NCBI GenBank assembly: GCA_035574235.1
Contig: DATLZA010000107.1
Coordinates: 1-45,128, forward strand
Direction: 5' to 3'
Length of the DNA stretch: 45,128 bases
DNA from: Planctomycetota bacterium
GTDB lineage: Bacteria > Planctomycetota > MHYJ01 > JACPRB01
Shown here: piece by piece, positions 1 to 8,518 of the stretch
Position numbering within the stretch: the stretch's first letter is position 1
Layout of the letters: the number at the start of each line of letters is the position of its first letter
Made by a program: the position numbers and the translations under genes
The notes under the pieces: generated by a model
What the model was told of the DNA's origin: nothing
What the model saw: the letters and a program-made list of their open reading frames with translations, nothing else
The model's database searches: none

Positions 1-736
1 CGGCGGGCGCGCGCCCCTCATGGGGAACCCGGCCCGTCAGGATCTGGTAGAGCATCACTCCCAGGGCGTAGACGTCCGTGCGCGGCGAGAACGCCTCCGT
101 CCGGCCTTCCACCTGCTCGGGCGCCATGTAGAGCGGCGTCCCGACGGCGGTCCCCGTGCGGGTGAGCGTCCCGGCTCCTTCGGCCAGGTGGGCCAGCCCG
201 AAGTCGCCGACCTTGGGCTCGCCCGAGGCGGTCACGAGAACGTTCTGCGGCTTGAGGTCGCGATGGACGATGCCGCGCTCATGGGCGTGCGCGACGCCCC
301 GCGCGGCCTTTTCGAGAAGCTCCAGCGCCTTCCGGGAGCCGGGCTCCTCGCGCTCGAGGAGCTCGGAGAGCGGCCGGCCCTCCACGAGCTCGAGGATGAG
401 CCACGCCCCCTCCTCGCCGCCGCCCGCGTCGTAGACGCGCAGGACGTGGGGATGGTCCATGCGGGCCAGAGCCTGCGCTTCCCGGCTGAAGCGCTCGCGG
501 GCCGCCTCGTGTCCGAGCAGGACGTCCTTGAGGACCTTGACGGCGACCTCCCGGCGCAGTTCCCGGTCACGGGCCCGGTAGACCGCCGAGGTCGCCCCGT
601 GTCCCAGAAGCTCCAGGATCTCGTACCGCGGAGGCACGGGGAGCGCGCGCGCGGGCCGCGCCCGTTCGTGCCGCGCCAGGTCCGTCCGCAGGAGATCCGC
701 CAGACCTTCAGAGCCCGAGGAGGTTTCTCCACTCAT
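1..736 (-). CDS. Ser/Thr protein kinase, Hanks type (3' part cut by window edge)
   Basis: The first 245 residues of a eukaryotic-type Ser/Thr kinase are present; the frame is still open at base 1. A glycine-rich loop (LGHGATSAVY, residues 44-53) is followed by the ATP-anchoring Lys67 in VAVKVLK, the catalytic loop HRDLKPQN (158-165), DFG (178-180) and APE (205-207), so all visible catalytic residues are intact. The ATG at 734-736 is chosen because it opens this frame and lies inside the end of the upstream sigma factor gene, overlapping it by 29 bases. Such pairs are common in Planctomycetota, where the kinase is thought to act in the same signalling route as the sigma factor. Any C-terminal transmembrane or sensor domain lies outside the window. 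Confidence 0.93.
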   Translation of the reverse strand, partial: MSGETSSGSEGLADLLRTDLARHERARPARALPVPPRYEILELLGHGATSAVYRARDRELRREVAVKVLKDVLLGHEAARERFSREAQALARMDHPHVLRVYDAGGGEEGAWLILELVEGRPLSELLEREEPGSRKALELLEKAARGVAHAHERGIVHRDLKPQNVLVTASGEPKVGDFGLAHLAEGAGTLTRTGTAVGTPLYMAPEQVEGRTEAFSPRTDVYALGVMLYQILTGRVPHEGRAPA

Positions 737-1445
737 GTTCGAGGTCCCGGTCGTCTCCGGCCGTTTCGGCCAGGGCGGCGCGCAGCTCCCGGCGGAGGTC
801 TTCGCGCACCGCGTAGAGGGCTTTTTCCACCTCGCCCACGCCGAGCCCCAGGCGAGCGGCCAGCTCGGCGTACGACGGCCGCCGCGCCTCGGGAACGAGC
901 GCGAACTCCTCATAGGCGCGGAAGCGCAGGCCGCGCCCCGATTCCTCCCAGCGCCGCCGGACGCGGGCGAGCGCCGCGCGAACGAGCTCCTCGAACCAGA
1001 CGCGCTCGAACGCCCGCTCGGGATCCGCTTCAGGTCCCGCGCCGGGTTCCGGAAGAGCTCCCCGGACCTCGTCCAGGGAGAGGATCTTCACGCCGCCGCC
1101 CCGCTTGAGGCGCGCCACGTCGCGTTCCTCGCGGCTGACGAAATGGCGCAGGAGCGTCTTGAGAAAGGCGCGGAATCCGCCGCGCGCCGGATCGTACCGG
1201 CGGAGCGCCTCGCTCTCGAGAAGCCAGGCGAAAAAGGCCTGCGTGAGGTCCTTGGCATCCTCGTTGGAGCGGGCGCGGACGAGGCGGACGTAGGCGTACA
1301 CGGGTTTCCAGTAGCGGCGCGCGAGGTCCTCGAGCGCCCGGGCGTAGTCCGCGGCTTCAGGGCTCCGGAGGGCGCCGAGAAATCCGATCGTGGTCCGGGG
1401 GAACTCGCGCCCCGCGCCTCCGAGGCTCGTGTCGAGGAAGTGCAT
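708..1445 (-). CDS. ECF-like sigma-70 family RNA polymerase sigma factor
   Basis: A 245-residue sigma factor of the kind found beside protein kinases in Planctomycetota and Acidobacteria. Residues about 38-105 hold region 2 (RYWKPVYAYV, then DAKDLTQAFFAWLLE, then the RGGFRAFLKTLLRHF stretch). Residues about 180-220 hold a region-4-like helix-turn-helix (SYAELAARLGLGVGEVEKAL). It should direct RNA polymerase to a small regulon. A good Shine-Dalgarno (TAGGAGG) precedes the ATG at 1445. A TAGAAT hexamer lies upstream on the minus strand (1483-1488) and may be a -10 element. The 3' end overlaps the kinase start by 29 bases, so the two are co-transcribed and probably translationally coupled. No anti-sigma gene is visible nearby. 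Confidence 0.88.
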   Translation of the reverse strand: MHFLDTSLGGAGREFPRTTIGFLGALRSPEAADYARALEDLARRYWKPVYAYVRLVRARSNEDAKDLTQAFFAWLLESEALRRYDPARGGFRAFLKTLLRHFVSREERDVARLKRGGGVKILSLDEVRGALPEPGAGPEADPERAFERVWFEELVRAALARVRRRWEESGRGLRFRAYEEFALVPEARRPSYAELAARLGLGVGEVEKALYAVREDLRRELRAALAETAGDDRDLEHEWRNLLGL

Positions 1446-1588
1446 GGCCTCCTACTTTACGCGCGGCCGGTCCGGCTCTGAGATTCTACCCCGGCGGAGG
1501 CCCCATTTTTTCGGGAAGATCCGCCCGGAAACGGGCTATAGGAGATCGGAGCGGGGAGAAGCGAGGTCCCGGTGTGCAGGGGGTGTTC

Positions 1589-2710
1589 ATGAAGCTGCTT
1601 CTTCTCTGGGCGGTTCTGGGGGGCGGGGACGGTCTCGGCGAGGACGATTTCCGCAAACTCCATGAGGCGCTCCGCCCGCCCTCCCAGGAGGCGTGGCGCT
1701 CGATTCCCTGGAAGGTTTCCCTGGTCGAAGCGCAGAACGAGGCGGCCCGAAGGAAGAAGCCGCTCTTCCTCTGGTCGATGGACGGAAACCCGCTCGGTTG
1801 CGGCTGAAACAACGTCATCCTCGACCGTGCGTCGACCTTCAGCGATCCCGAGGTGATCTCGCTCGTGCGGGAGAAGTGCGTCGCCGTGGCGATCGATCAG
1901 TGGTATCACCGCCGCCAGAAGGACGCGGAGGGGGACTTCTACCGCAAGGTGGCCGCCCAGGCGCCTTACTTCAAGGACTTCAACCAGACCACCCAGGGGC
2001 TTTACCTCTGCGACGCGTCCGGAAAGCTCCTCGCGTGGACCAACCACCGGTCGCCCGAGCGGGTCAAGGAGATGCTGCGGCGCGGCCTCGACGCGTTCGT
2101 TCCCGCCGAAGCGCCGCTTCTGGAGAATCCGAGACCCGACCCGGACTTCAATTTCAGGCCCCCGGCGGGAGGGCTCGTGGTGACGGTGACCTCCAAAGTC
2201 CTCGAAGGCTACGAGCCCGCGGACGACGCCGTCACGCGGGCGTTTCAGGAGTCGCTCGGCCGCGACGTCCTCTGGGTGCGCAAGGACGAGCACGAGGCGC
2301 TGGCCCGCGGGGAGTTTCCGGCCACGCTCGGGCGGCGGATCGCGCGATATCATCTCTTCGACAACACCCGCGGAGAGCCTGCGCCCTGGCCGGCCGAAGC
2401 GGTCCGGGCGGCCGAGTTTTTCCTTCGGGACGGCGTCCTGACCGGCCGGGTTCATCTCGAAACGCCCGACGGCCGGCTCGGTTACCGCGCGGATCTGCGC
2501 GGCCGGATCGAAACGGCGGAAGGGCGCGTGACGCGTTTCGACCTTGTGGCGCGCGGCGCGGCCTGGGGCCACAGCGGATGCACCGAGGCGGCCGCGCCCA
2601 AAGACCGCTTCACTCTGGGGATCGCCTTCCGGCTGGCCTCCGGTCAGGACGAAGCGGATCGCGTGATGCCGCAGGGCGCCAAGGCGTGGTTGCCGGAGTA
2701 CCTCCGCTAG
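1589..2710 (+). CDS. Probable selenoprotein: exported thioredoxin-like protein with in-frame UGA (Sec73)
   Basis: Frame analysis gives 373 residues if the TGA at 1805-1807 is read as selenocysteine. The stretch before it is thioredoxin-like (KKPLFLW, residues 56-62) and leads into GNPLGC-G-U, so Sec73 sits two residues after Cys71 where a thioredoxin-fold protein carries its redox pair. Coding continues in the same frame after the UGA with unchanged composition for 300 residues, and there is no good start codon for about 45 bases after it. A 5-bp hairpin with a G in the second loop position follows at SECIS distance. The ATG at 1589 is preferred over an upstream GTG because AGGGGG lies just before it and MKLLLLW begins a short signal-like segment. 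The C-terminal 250 residues are not recognised. A nonsense mutation is the main alternative. Confidence 0.8.
1805..1835 (+). promoter_or_regulatory. Candidate bacterial SECIS element after the UGA codon
   Basis: After UGA (1805-1807) a perfect hairpin forms: UCGAC (1821-1825), loop CGUGC (1826-1830), GUCGA (1831-1835). The loop begins 18 bases after the UGA and has G as its second base. Published descriptions of bacterial SECIS elements require a short apical loop with a G in its first two positions about 16-37 bases from the UGA, and this hairpin meets them. The 5-bp stem is short, so chance formation in GC-rich DNA cannot be excluded by eye. Confidence 0.65.
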
Positions 2711-2828
2711 AGAGGGCGTCGAAAGGAGCCGGCGCCTCGGTCCGGATCCGTGTCCCGCGCCGGCGAAGGAAGGGCGCGGCCGTCGATCTTCCCGCGCCGA
2801 TGCTTCCGCGGGGGGGACCTCCATGCCC

Positions 2829-4085
2829 TTATTTTTTCACCGCCGCCCGAACCACGGCCGCCGCCGGCCCCAGCCCCGGTCCCGCGGGAACCGGCGTTCC
2901 CTCCCCGAACGGCAGCGCCGCCGCCCGCACCGCCAAATTCACGACGACAAACGAAAGCGCCGGCACCAGGAAATACATCGCCGACACCCCCAGGAAAAGA
3001 TTCTCGATTCCCCACCCGCCCGGCTCGAACGCCTCCAGCGACGACCGCCGCGACGTGAAGGCCGTCAGCGCCGACCAGCCCACCGGCCAGAGCTTCATCG
3101 AGACGAACACCTTCCCGTAACTCACCAGCGTCCCCCACCGGCCCGGCAGAAGCGCCCAGAGCCCCGCCACCGGAAAAAGCCCCGCCCACAGCATCAGCGA
3201 CAGCCCGTAGATCGCCGGTCCGTAGGAGACCGCGATGTAATACTTCTGCTTGGCCGAGAACCGGTCCGTCACGTCCTGCGAGAGCGCCGCCACCCCCGAG
3301 ACGACGAAATTCACCGCCTTTTCGAGAAAGCCGGGCGCCCCCTCCCCCACCGACTGCCCTTCCGCCGTCCACGAATAGCTCCCCAGCGCCTCCGCCGCCA
3401 GGCGCATCTCGTGCGTCGGACTCCCCGGATCGTCCACCGCCCGCCGCGCGACCTCCTCGAGGTACCGCTCGCGAAACTCCCGCAGGCGCTCCGGCTCGCG
3501 CCGCCGAACCGCCTCGAGCGTCGCGCGATGAATCGGGTCCCCGTCCACGTGTTCCCGGATCCGCTTCCACAGCTCCGCCCGCGCGCGCTCGCAGGGCTCC
3601 GTGTAGGGAAGCGCGCCCTCCCGGAAAAGATTCGCCCCCCGAGGCTCCGCGACCGCCAGCGCCGGCTTCGCGCAGGCCTCGAGGAATTCCGCCGCGTCGT
3701 TCCCGAGCCCCGGATCCACGATCCTCGCCCAGGCCGCCATCGCCGACACCCGCTCCCATTCGAAAGGAGCCGTCAGAAAGTCCTCGTTGATCGCCTTCAC
3801 CGCGCGCTTCTGGAGAACATCCGCCGCCTGCCCCAGATATCCCACGAACCGCGGGACTTTCATTTCCTGCATCGGGGCCGGCGAAAGAAGCCACCACGCC
3901 AGGAAAAGATAGAGAACATGCACCCCCAGACCGGATACGCCGCCCCGCTCCGCCATCCGCCATACCGACGCGGCCACTCCTCCCAGTCCGAGAAGCAGCG
4001 GCACCCCCGCCGCGGAGAAAAGCTCCATCAGGCGCCCGGCCAGCGAGTAGCCGGCGTACTCGAAAACGGTGTCGACCGTGCTCAC
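2829..4085 (-). CDS. traG: TraG N-terminal-domain-like inner-membrane protein of F-type T4SS
   Basis: A 418-residue membrane protein resembling the N-terminal half of F-plasmid TraG. Hydrophobic segments cluster at residues about 27-75 and in the last third (about 285-405), flanking a soluble middle with the family-like stretch from VPRFVGYLGQAADVL to FEWERVSAMAAWARIVDPGL. F TraG is roughly twice as long because it adds a C-terminal mating-pair-stabilisation domain; that part is absent here. The GTG start overlaps the end of the TraC-like gene (GTGA), so it is the last gene of the minus-strand Tra arm. It converges on the selenoprotein gene with about 118 bases between the two stop codons. 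The assignment to this family is good; the exact role is inferred. Confidence 0.75.
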   Translation of the reverse strand: MSTVDTVFEYAGYSLAGRLMELFSAAGVPLLLGLGGVAASVWRMAERGGVSGLGVHVLYLFLAWWLLSPAPMQEMKVPRFVGYLGQAADVLQKRAVKAINEDFLTAPFEWERVSAMAAWARIVDPGLGNDAAEFLEACAKPALAVAEPRGANLFREGALPYTEPCERARAELWKRIREHVDGDPIHRATLEAVRRREPERLREFRERYLEEVARRAVDDPGSPTHEMRLAAEALGSYSWTAEGQSVGEGAPGFLEKAVNFVVSGVAALSQDVTDRFSAKQKYYIAVSYGPAIYGLSLMLWAGLFPVAGLWALLPGRWGTLVSYGKVFVSMKLWPVGWSALTAFTSRRSSLEAFEPGGWGIENLFLGVSAMYFLVPALSFVVVNLAVRAAALPFGEGTPVPAGPGLGPAAAVVRAAVKK

Positions 4086-6424
4086 GCCCCCGCCAGCTCC
4101 CGGAGCGCCGCGCGCAGGTCTCCGCCCTTCTCCCGCACCGCCGCCTCCAGCCGCAGATTGTCCTTCGGGTCCGTGGTCGAAACCCAGTATCCCATCGGGT
4201 CCGGCACCAGCCGGGCCACCCCCCGCGTCTCCGTGGACTGAAGAAGCATTTCACTGAACTTCCCCTTCACCGTGCGGATCCGCCCGAGAAGCGCCTTCTC
4301 CTCCGGCGAAAGATCCAGCAGCTTCTCCATCGCCAGCACCGTCTCCGGCGTCTGCTGGAGAAACACCCGGTTCGGCGCGTTCGCCCGGATCGCCTCCCCC
4401 GTCCGCCCCTCGAAGTCCGTCACCTGCTGCGTCACCATGATCGCCGCCGCGTTCAGCTTCCGGTACGTCCGCAGCACGTCCTCCAAGAACTGCGCCGTCG
4501 TCGCGCTCTTCAGCAGCGTCCAGGCTTCGTCCACGATGAGATACTTCTGCACCTCCAGATGCGTCCGGGCGTACTCCGTGATCCGGTGGATGAGCGCCAT
4601 GAGAAGGACGCTCGCCACGTCCTTGCGCTTGGCCACATCCCCCAGCTCGTAGACGGTCAAGAGCCCCCCCTCGTCCGGCGCCGCGGGCCGGTCGAAGAAG
4701 CCCGCGTACGCCCCCTCCCCCGTGAACATCTCCAGGCAAATCGCCAGGTCCCGCGCCGCCGCTTCCGCATCCTCGGAAAGCGCGCGCCGCACGTCCCCGA
4801 TCCGCACCTCGCGGCCTCCCGCCCCCTCGAAGGCCCGCACGATCGCGCGCGCGACGAGGCTCCGCTCCTTCACGGTAAGCTCCCGCTGCCCCTGCGCGCA
4901 CATCTCGGCGACGATATCGGTGAGAAAGAGCTTCTTCTCCTCGTCCAAGGCCGTCCCGCAGGGATTGATGCTCCGCGGCGCCCGGGGATCGAACGCCACA
5001 TACGTCCCCCCGAGGATCGAACAGAGCTTCCGATAGCTGTTGCCGCGGTCCAGGACGAACACCCGCGCCCCGCGGCGCGCCGCCGAGAGGATGAGATGGT
5101 TGGCGAAGACGCTCTTGCCCGAACCCGACACGCCCGCCACGATCCCGTGCGGCGCCACCGTGGAGTCGAAAAACGAAAACGTCACCGGCTCCCCTCGGCG
5201 GTTGACGAGCAGGAGATCCGGCGTGGGCGTCCCCTTGAGCGCCCCGTAGAACGGCAGCAGGTGGGCGAGATTCAGCCCCAGGAGACGCCGGCCCCGGCGG
5301 AGCGCCCGGTCGTTGGCCGGATCGTACGCCAGGGGAAGCGCCTGAAGGAAAAGCGTGCCCGCCAGGGACGCCTCCCGCACCATCTCGACGCCCACCCGTG
5401 AAAAGGCGTTCACCGCTCCGTCCGCGCCGTCCCACGTCAGAAGATGCAGCCGCGCCGCATACACCCGCGCCCCTTCCGTGAAAATCTCCGCCTGGACCCG
5501 GTCCACCTCCTCCTTCATCGCGGCCACGTCCGCCTTGTCGTCCCCTCCGGACAGCTGGCAGAAGGCCAGGCGCTTCTTGGCCGCCAGGAACCGCCGCACC
5601 TCCTCGACCCGGCAGACCTCGACGTTGAACGCGAAAATCCCCTCCAGCGCCGCGTCCAGAGGCAGCATTCCCGCCCAGGTTTCCCGCGGAGCCTCCCGCG
5701 CCGTCAGCACCGAAAGCGTCCGGCCTCCCAGCCGAAGCGACGCCTCCTCGATCTCCGCAGGGGTGAACGCCAGGCCCTCGCGCAGAAGGGACGCCCCGTC
5801 CTCCGGCGGCGCGGGCGCCTCCCTCCCGGGATTGAGAATCCCGTAGACGAGCGCCCGGAACGCCCCGAGATCCAGGCGCGAGAAGCCCGCGCCCATCTGC
5901 GTCAGCAGATTCTCGAGCGCCTCGCCCCGCTCCAGAAGCGCTCCCTTCTCCCGCGCGTAGGCCCCGTGGAAGCGCGCCTCGATCGTCCGCTCGCCCCGCA
6001 GCGTGTACCGAAGCCCGTCCGCCAGTCCCGGCGCCCGCCAGGCCGGAAACGTCCGCAGCGTCACGAAAAGCCTGAGCGTCCGAGCCGCAAAGAGCGTCCC
6101 CTCGTGCCGGATCTCGAACGACCGCGTCGCCCGCGCGCGGGCCTCCGCCAGGTCCCGCAGAAGCCCGTCCCCGGTGGTCGCCGCCATCCACCGGCTCAGA
6201 TCCGGAGCCCGCGCGCTCACCAGCAGGAACTGCGCCGCCGCGCCCTCGGGGAAAAGCGCCAGAAGCGCCTCCACCCGCCGCGCCACCTGCCCGAGCGCCG
6301 TCTCGGAAGCCACCTCGCCTTCGGGCGGCTCCACGCGCCAGGCCAGGCCCAGCGACCCGTCGCGCTGGACGAAGACGGAGCCGTCCGGATCGTACGAGTG
6401 ATAAGGCAGAAGCTCGGGAAACAT
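4082..6424 (-). CDS. traC: TraC/VirB4-family conjugative ATPase
   Basis: A 780-residue TraC-like ATPase that powers pilus assembly in F-type type IV secretion. The Walker A motif GVSGSGKS lies at about residues 431-438, followed by FVLDRGNSYRKL, which is typical of VirB4/TraC. Walker B is YLIVDEAW at about 628-635. A MVTQQVTDF segment and the C-terminal region also match the family. The ATG at 6424 overlaps the TraV-like stop; a GTG one codon upstream would give the usual GTGA overlap and cannot be excluded. F TraC is about 875 residues, so this is slightly shorter but complete. It is the most secure member of the locus and the best query for defining its relatives. Confidence 0.93.
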   Translation of the reverse strand: MFPELLPYHSYDPDGSVFVQRDGSLGLAWRVEPPEGEVASETALGQVARRVEALLALFPEGAAAQFLLVSARAPDLSRWMAATTGDGLLRDLAEARARATRSFEIRHEGTLFAARTLRLFVTLRTFPAWRAPGLADGLRYTLRGERTIEARFHGAYAREKGALLERGEALENLLTQMGAGFSRLDLGAFRALVYGILNPGREAPAPPEDGASLLREGLAFTPAEIEEASLRLGGRTLSVLTAREAPRETWAGMLPLDAALEGIFAFNVEVCRVEEVRRFLAAKKRLAFCQLSGGDDKADVAAMKEEVDRVQAEIFTEGARVYAARLHLLTWDGADGAVNAFSRVGVEMVREASLAGTLFLQALPLAYDPANDRALRRGRRLLGLNLAHLLPFYGALKGTPTPDLLLVNRRGEPVTFSFFDSTVAPHGIVAGVSGSGKSVFANHLILSAARRGARVFVLDRGNSYRKLCSILGGTYVAFDPRAPRSINPCGTALDEEKKLFLTDIVAEMCAQGQRELTVKERSLVARAIVRAFEGAGGREVRIGDVRRALSEDAEAAARDLAICLEMFTGEGAYAGFFDRPAAPDEGGLLTVYELGDVAKRKDVASVLLMALIHRITEYARTHLEVQKYLIVDEAWTLLKSATTAQFLEDVLRTYRKLNAAAIMVTQQVTDFEGRTGEAIRANAPNRVFLQQTPETVLAMEKLLDLSPEEKALLGRIRTVKGKFSEMLLQSTETRGVARLVPDPMGYWVSTTDPKDNLRLEAAVREKGGDLRAALRELAGA

Positions 6425-6804
6425 CACGGGCTCCGATGGGGAACGACCACCCGATCCCACTCCAGTCCCCGGAGCGGCCGGAGCGCCTCCGCCGGCGCCT
6501 CGCCGTCCGCGGGCGGCTCGGGATCCATCCCGCGCTCGGTGAACCACTCCGCCTCCCGCAGCCGGAAGAAAATCCAGTGCTCCCCGATCAGGAGATCCCG
6601 GTCCGCGTGGGAAGGAACGTACGCCGCGAAAACCTCCGGGGCGGCCAGGACGGGGATCCGGGCCTCCCGCCTGAGAGGCGAAGGCGCGTCGAACACCCGG
6701 AGCTCGTGCCCCGATCCGTAGGCCTCCGCCACGGACCGCCCCGACGGCGCCGCCAGCCCGCATCCCGCCCCCAAAAGAAGAAGCCCGACCGGAAGCCCTT
6801 TCAT
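6424..6804 (-). CDS. traV: TraV-like outer-membrane lipoprotein
   Basis: A 126-residue predicted lipoprotein starting MKGLPVGLLLLGAGC, with the likely lipidated Cys at residue 15. The C-terminal half carries the pattern VFAAYVPSHADRDLLIGEHWIFFRL ending in EAEWF, which resembles the conserved end of TraV, where a segment with acidic residues precedes a short beta strand and a Trp. TraV anchors the TraK-TraB core complex in the outer membrane. The ATG at 6804 overlaps the TraB-like stop (ATGA) and its own stop overlaps the TraC-like start. Position between traB and traC matches the F plasmid order. TraV proteins diverge quickly, so part of this call rests on position. Confidence 0.72.
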   Translation of the reverse strand: MKGLPVGLLLLGAGCGLAAPSGRSVAEAYGSGHELRVFDAPSPLRREARIPVLAAPEVFAAYVPSHADRDLLIGEHWIFFRLREAEWFTERGMDPEPPADGEAPAEALRPLRGLEWDRVVVPHRSP

Positions 6805-7865
6805 CGCGCTCCTCCCTCCCGGCGATCCAGCCCCTCGAAGGGCGACGGCCCTCCTCCCTCGGGCGGCGGATAGCCCTCGAGCGTCGCCCCGCCGATGAAC
6901 GCCACCGTCACCCGCCGGGCGTTCGGCACGTAGATCGCCGGAACGATCTCCTCGAGCCTCCGCGAAACCGCCTCGCTCAGACGTCCGAACGCGCTCGAGA
7001 CCGCCCGGGCCCCCGCGAAGCGCACGGGGTCTCCCGTCACCGCTCCCTGAAAGCCTCCGAGAGGCGTGGCCTGAAGCGTCGTCTCCCGCTGCGCCGCCGC
7101 TTCCGCGCCCCCGGAGAGACCTCCCGTCAGAGCCGAAAGCGTCAGAATCTCCTCGGTGCGCCATACGTAGTGTCCCCGCAGTCCCTGGATGCCGTCCTCG
7201 TCCACCACCCAGCCGTTCACGCGCGCCTCGGAGGGTTTGCCGTCCGGCCGCACCGCGCTCAGCGTTTCAAGCTGCACCACGGCGCGGCGGGAATTGGCGT
7301 CCCCCTGGGCCTTGCCCACCAGGAACGCCCCCGCCAGCGGCACCCGCGAACGCTGCGGCCCGACGAGCGCGGCGTCGAGCCGGAGAAGCACCGGCAGCGC
7401 CTCGCCCGTCGTGGGGGCGAAGACGCCGGTCAGAAGCGTCGCTTCTCCGAAGCTTCCCGCGGGGACATGCACCGACCGTCCGGGGACCTTCTCGAACTCG
7501 AACGTCCGGAACCGCGGGGGCGGCGGCGCCGGCGGCTCGGACGGCGGCGCTTCGGGCCGAAGCTCCCGCAGAAGTTTTTCGAGGCTCGACGCCTGCTGCC
7601 GGCCGCTCTCCTCGAGGCGCTTGCGGGTCTCCTCGAGCTGCCCCCGAATCGCCGCGATCTCCCGTTCGGCGGCTTCCACGCGCTCGCCGTACACGGCCAG
7701 CATGTTGCGCACTTCCTGGGCGGTGGGAAGGCCCAGATCGAACGATCCCGCGCGGGAATCCGCCTTCGCGACCGGAGCCGGCGACCCGCCCCGCGGAGAG
7801 GCGAGGACCGCAGCCGCCCCGAGAAGAACCACTCCCGCCCCGCCCCAGAGAAGCCTTCGCTTCAC
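6801..7865 (-). CDS. traB: TraB/VirB10-like channel protein
   Basis: A 354-residue protein with the TraB layout: a short cytoplasmic start (MKRRLLW), one transmembrane helix (about residues 7-23), a coiled coil (about 48-100), a proline-rich spacer (PPSEPPAPPPPR, about 103-114) and a beta-rich C-terminal domain (about 118-350) with the family-typical VHVPAGSFGEATLLTGV and NGWVVDEDGIQGLRGHYVWRT stretches. In F-type systems TraB spans both membranes and forms the channel with TraK and TraV. The GTG start overlaps the TraK-like stop (GTGA). Length is shorter than F TraB (475 residues), mainly in the linker. A confident family call. Confidence 0.88.
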   Translation of the reverse strand: MKRRLLWGGAGVVLLGAAAVLASPRGGSPAPVAKADSRAGSFDLGLPTAQEVRNMLAVYGERVEAAEREIAAIRGQLEETRKRLEESGRQQASSLEKLLRELRPEAPPSEPPAPPPPRFRTFEFEKVPGRSVHVPAGSFGEATLLTGVFAPTTGEALPVLLRLDAALVGPQRSRVPLAGAFLVGKAQGDANSRRAVVQLETLSAVRPDGKPSEARVNGWVVDEDGIQGLRGHYVWRTEEILTLSALTGGLSGGAEAAAQRETTLQATPLGGFQGAVTGDPVRFAGARAVSSAFGRLSEAVSRRLEEIVPAIYVPNARRVTVAFIGGATLEGYPPPEGGGPSPFEGLDRREGGAR

Positions 7866-8518
7866 GGCGCCTTCCAGAAGACGAAGTAGAGGAGCGTCTC
7901 CTTCCCGGGCCCGAGCACCATCTCGCGAGCCCCCGCCAGAACGAGATCGCGCCCTGCGAACCGCGAGGGATCGAGCCGCCGCGTTCCTCCCGCCACATTC
8001 CGCGCCCGGAGCACGTATCCTCGGAAGGACGCCGTGTCGTACACCCAGGCGAGCCGAAGAGAAAGCTCCGGCGGCCCCTCGAGGGGCGCGTCCGCCTTCC
8101 ACACCGCGCCCTCGACCGGACGCCTTCCCAGGCGCATGGTCCGCAGAAGCTCGACCGGCTCCGGAACGCCGCGACTCCCCCGGGGAGCGGGGCGCACGAT
8201 CCGCACGTGGCCGTCGTACGACCCCGCCGCCGGCCGCACGGCCAGGCGATAGAGCGCGCCCGACGCGCCCAGAACGTGCAGATCCCCCTCGACCGGCCGC
8301 AGGAGCTTCAGGAACAGGTTCTCGCGCCGCCGCTCGATCGAGAGGTCCCCTTCGTTCCAGCCGGCCACGAGGGCCTCGAGCGCTTCTTCCGGAAAGCTCA
8401 CCACGGTCGCCGGATGGCGCCCCTCCGCCGACACGGGCACGCGAATCTCGACCGCGCCCCCGGAAGCCGCGACCTCGCGGGCCTCCTGCAAGAGCGCGAG
8501 AAGCGCCAGGGCGATCAC
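7862..8518 (-). CDS. traK: TraK/VirB9-like secretin-type core protein
   Basis: A 218-residue exported protein beginning with a hydrophobic segment (VIALALLALL) and continuing with an N-terminal beta domain resembling TraK (IRVPVSAEGRHPATVVSFP) and a C-terminal beta domain. TraK forms the outer-membrane ring of the F-type core and binds TraB and TraV. The GTG at 8518 is chosen because it gives the GTGA overlap with the upstream VKOR-fusion stop, as at neighbouring junctions; the next gene starts inside its own stop in the same way. Order K-B-V-C matches the F plasmid. Sequence similarity is moderate, and position adds weight. Confidence 0.78.
   Translation of the reverse strand: MIALALLALLQEAREVAASGGAVEIRVPVSAEGRHPATVVSFPEEALEALVAGWNEGDLSIERRRENLFLKLLRPVEGDLHVLGASGALYRLAVRPAAGSYDGHVRIVRPAPRGSRGVPEPVELLRTMRLGRRPVEGAVWKADAPLEGPPELSLRLAWVYDTASFRGYVLRARNVAGGTRRLDPSRFAGRDLVLAGAREMVLGPGKETLLYFVFWKAP

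Noticed and set aside
2791-2812. Terminator between the selenoprotein and traG genes
   Set aside because: A CCCGCG/CGCGGG hairpin exists but is followed by G and C, with no T-run on either strand that would suit it.
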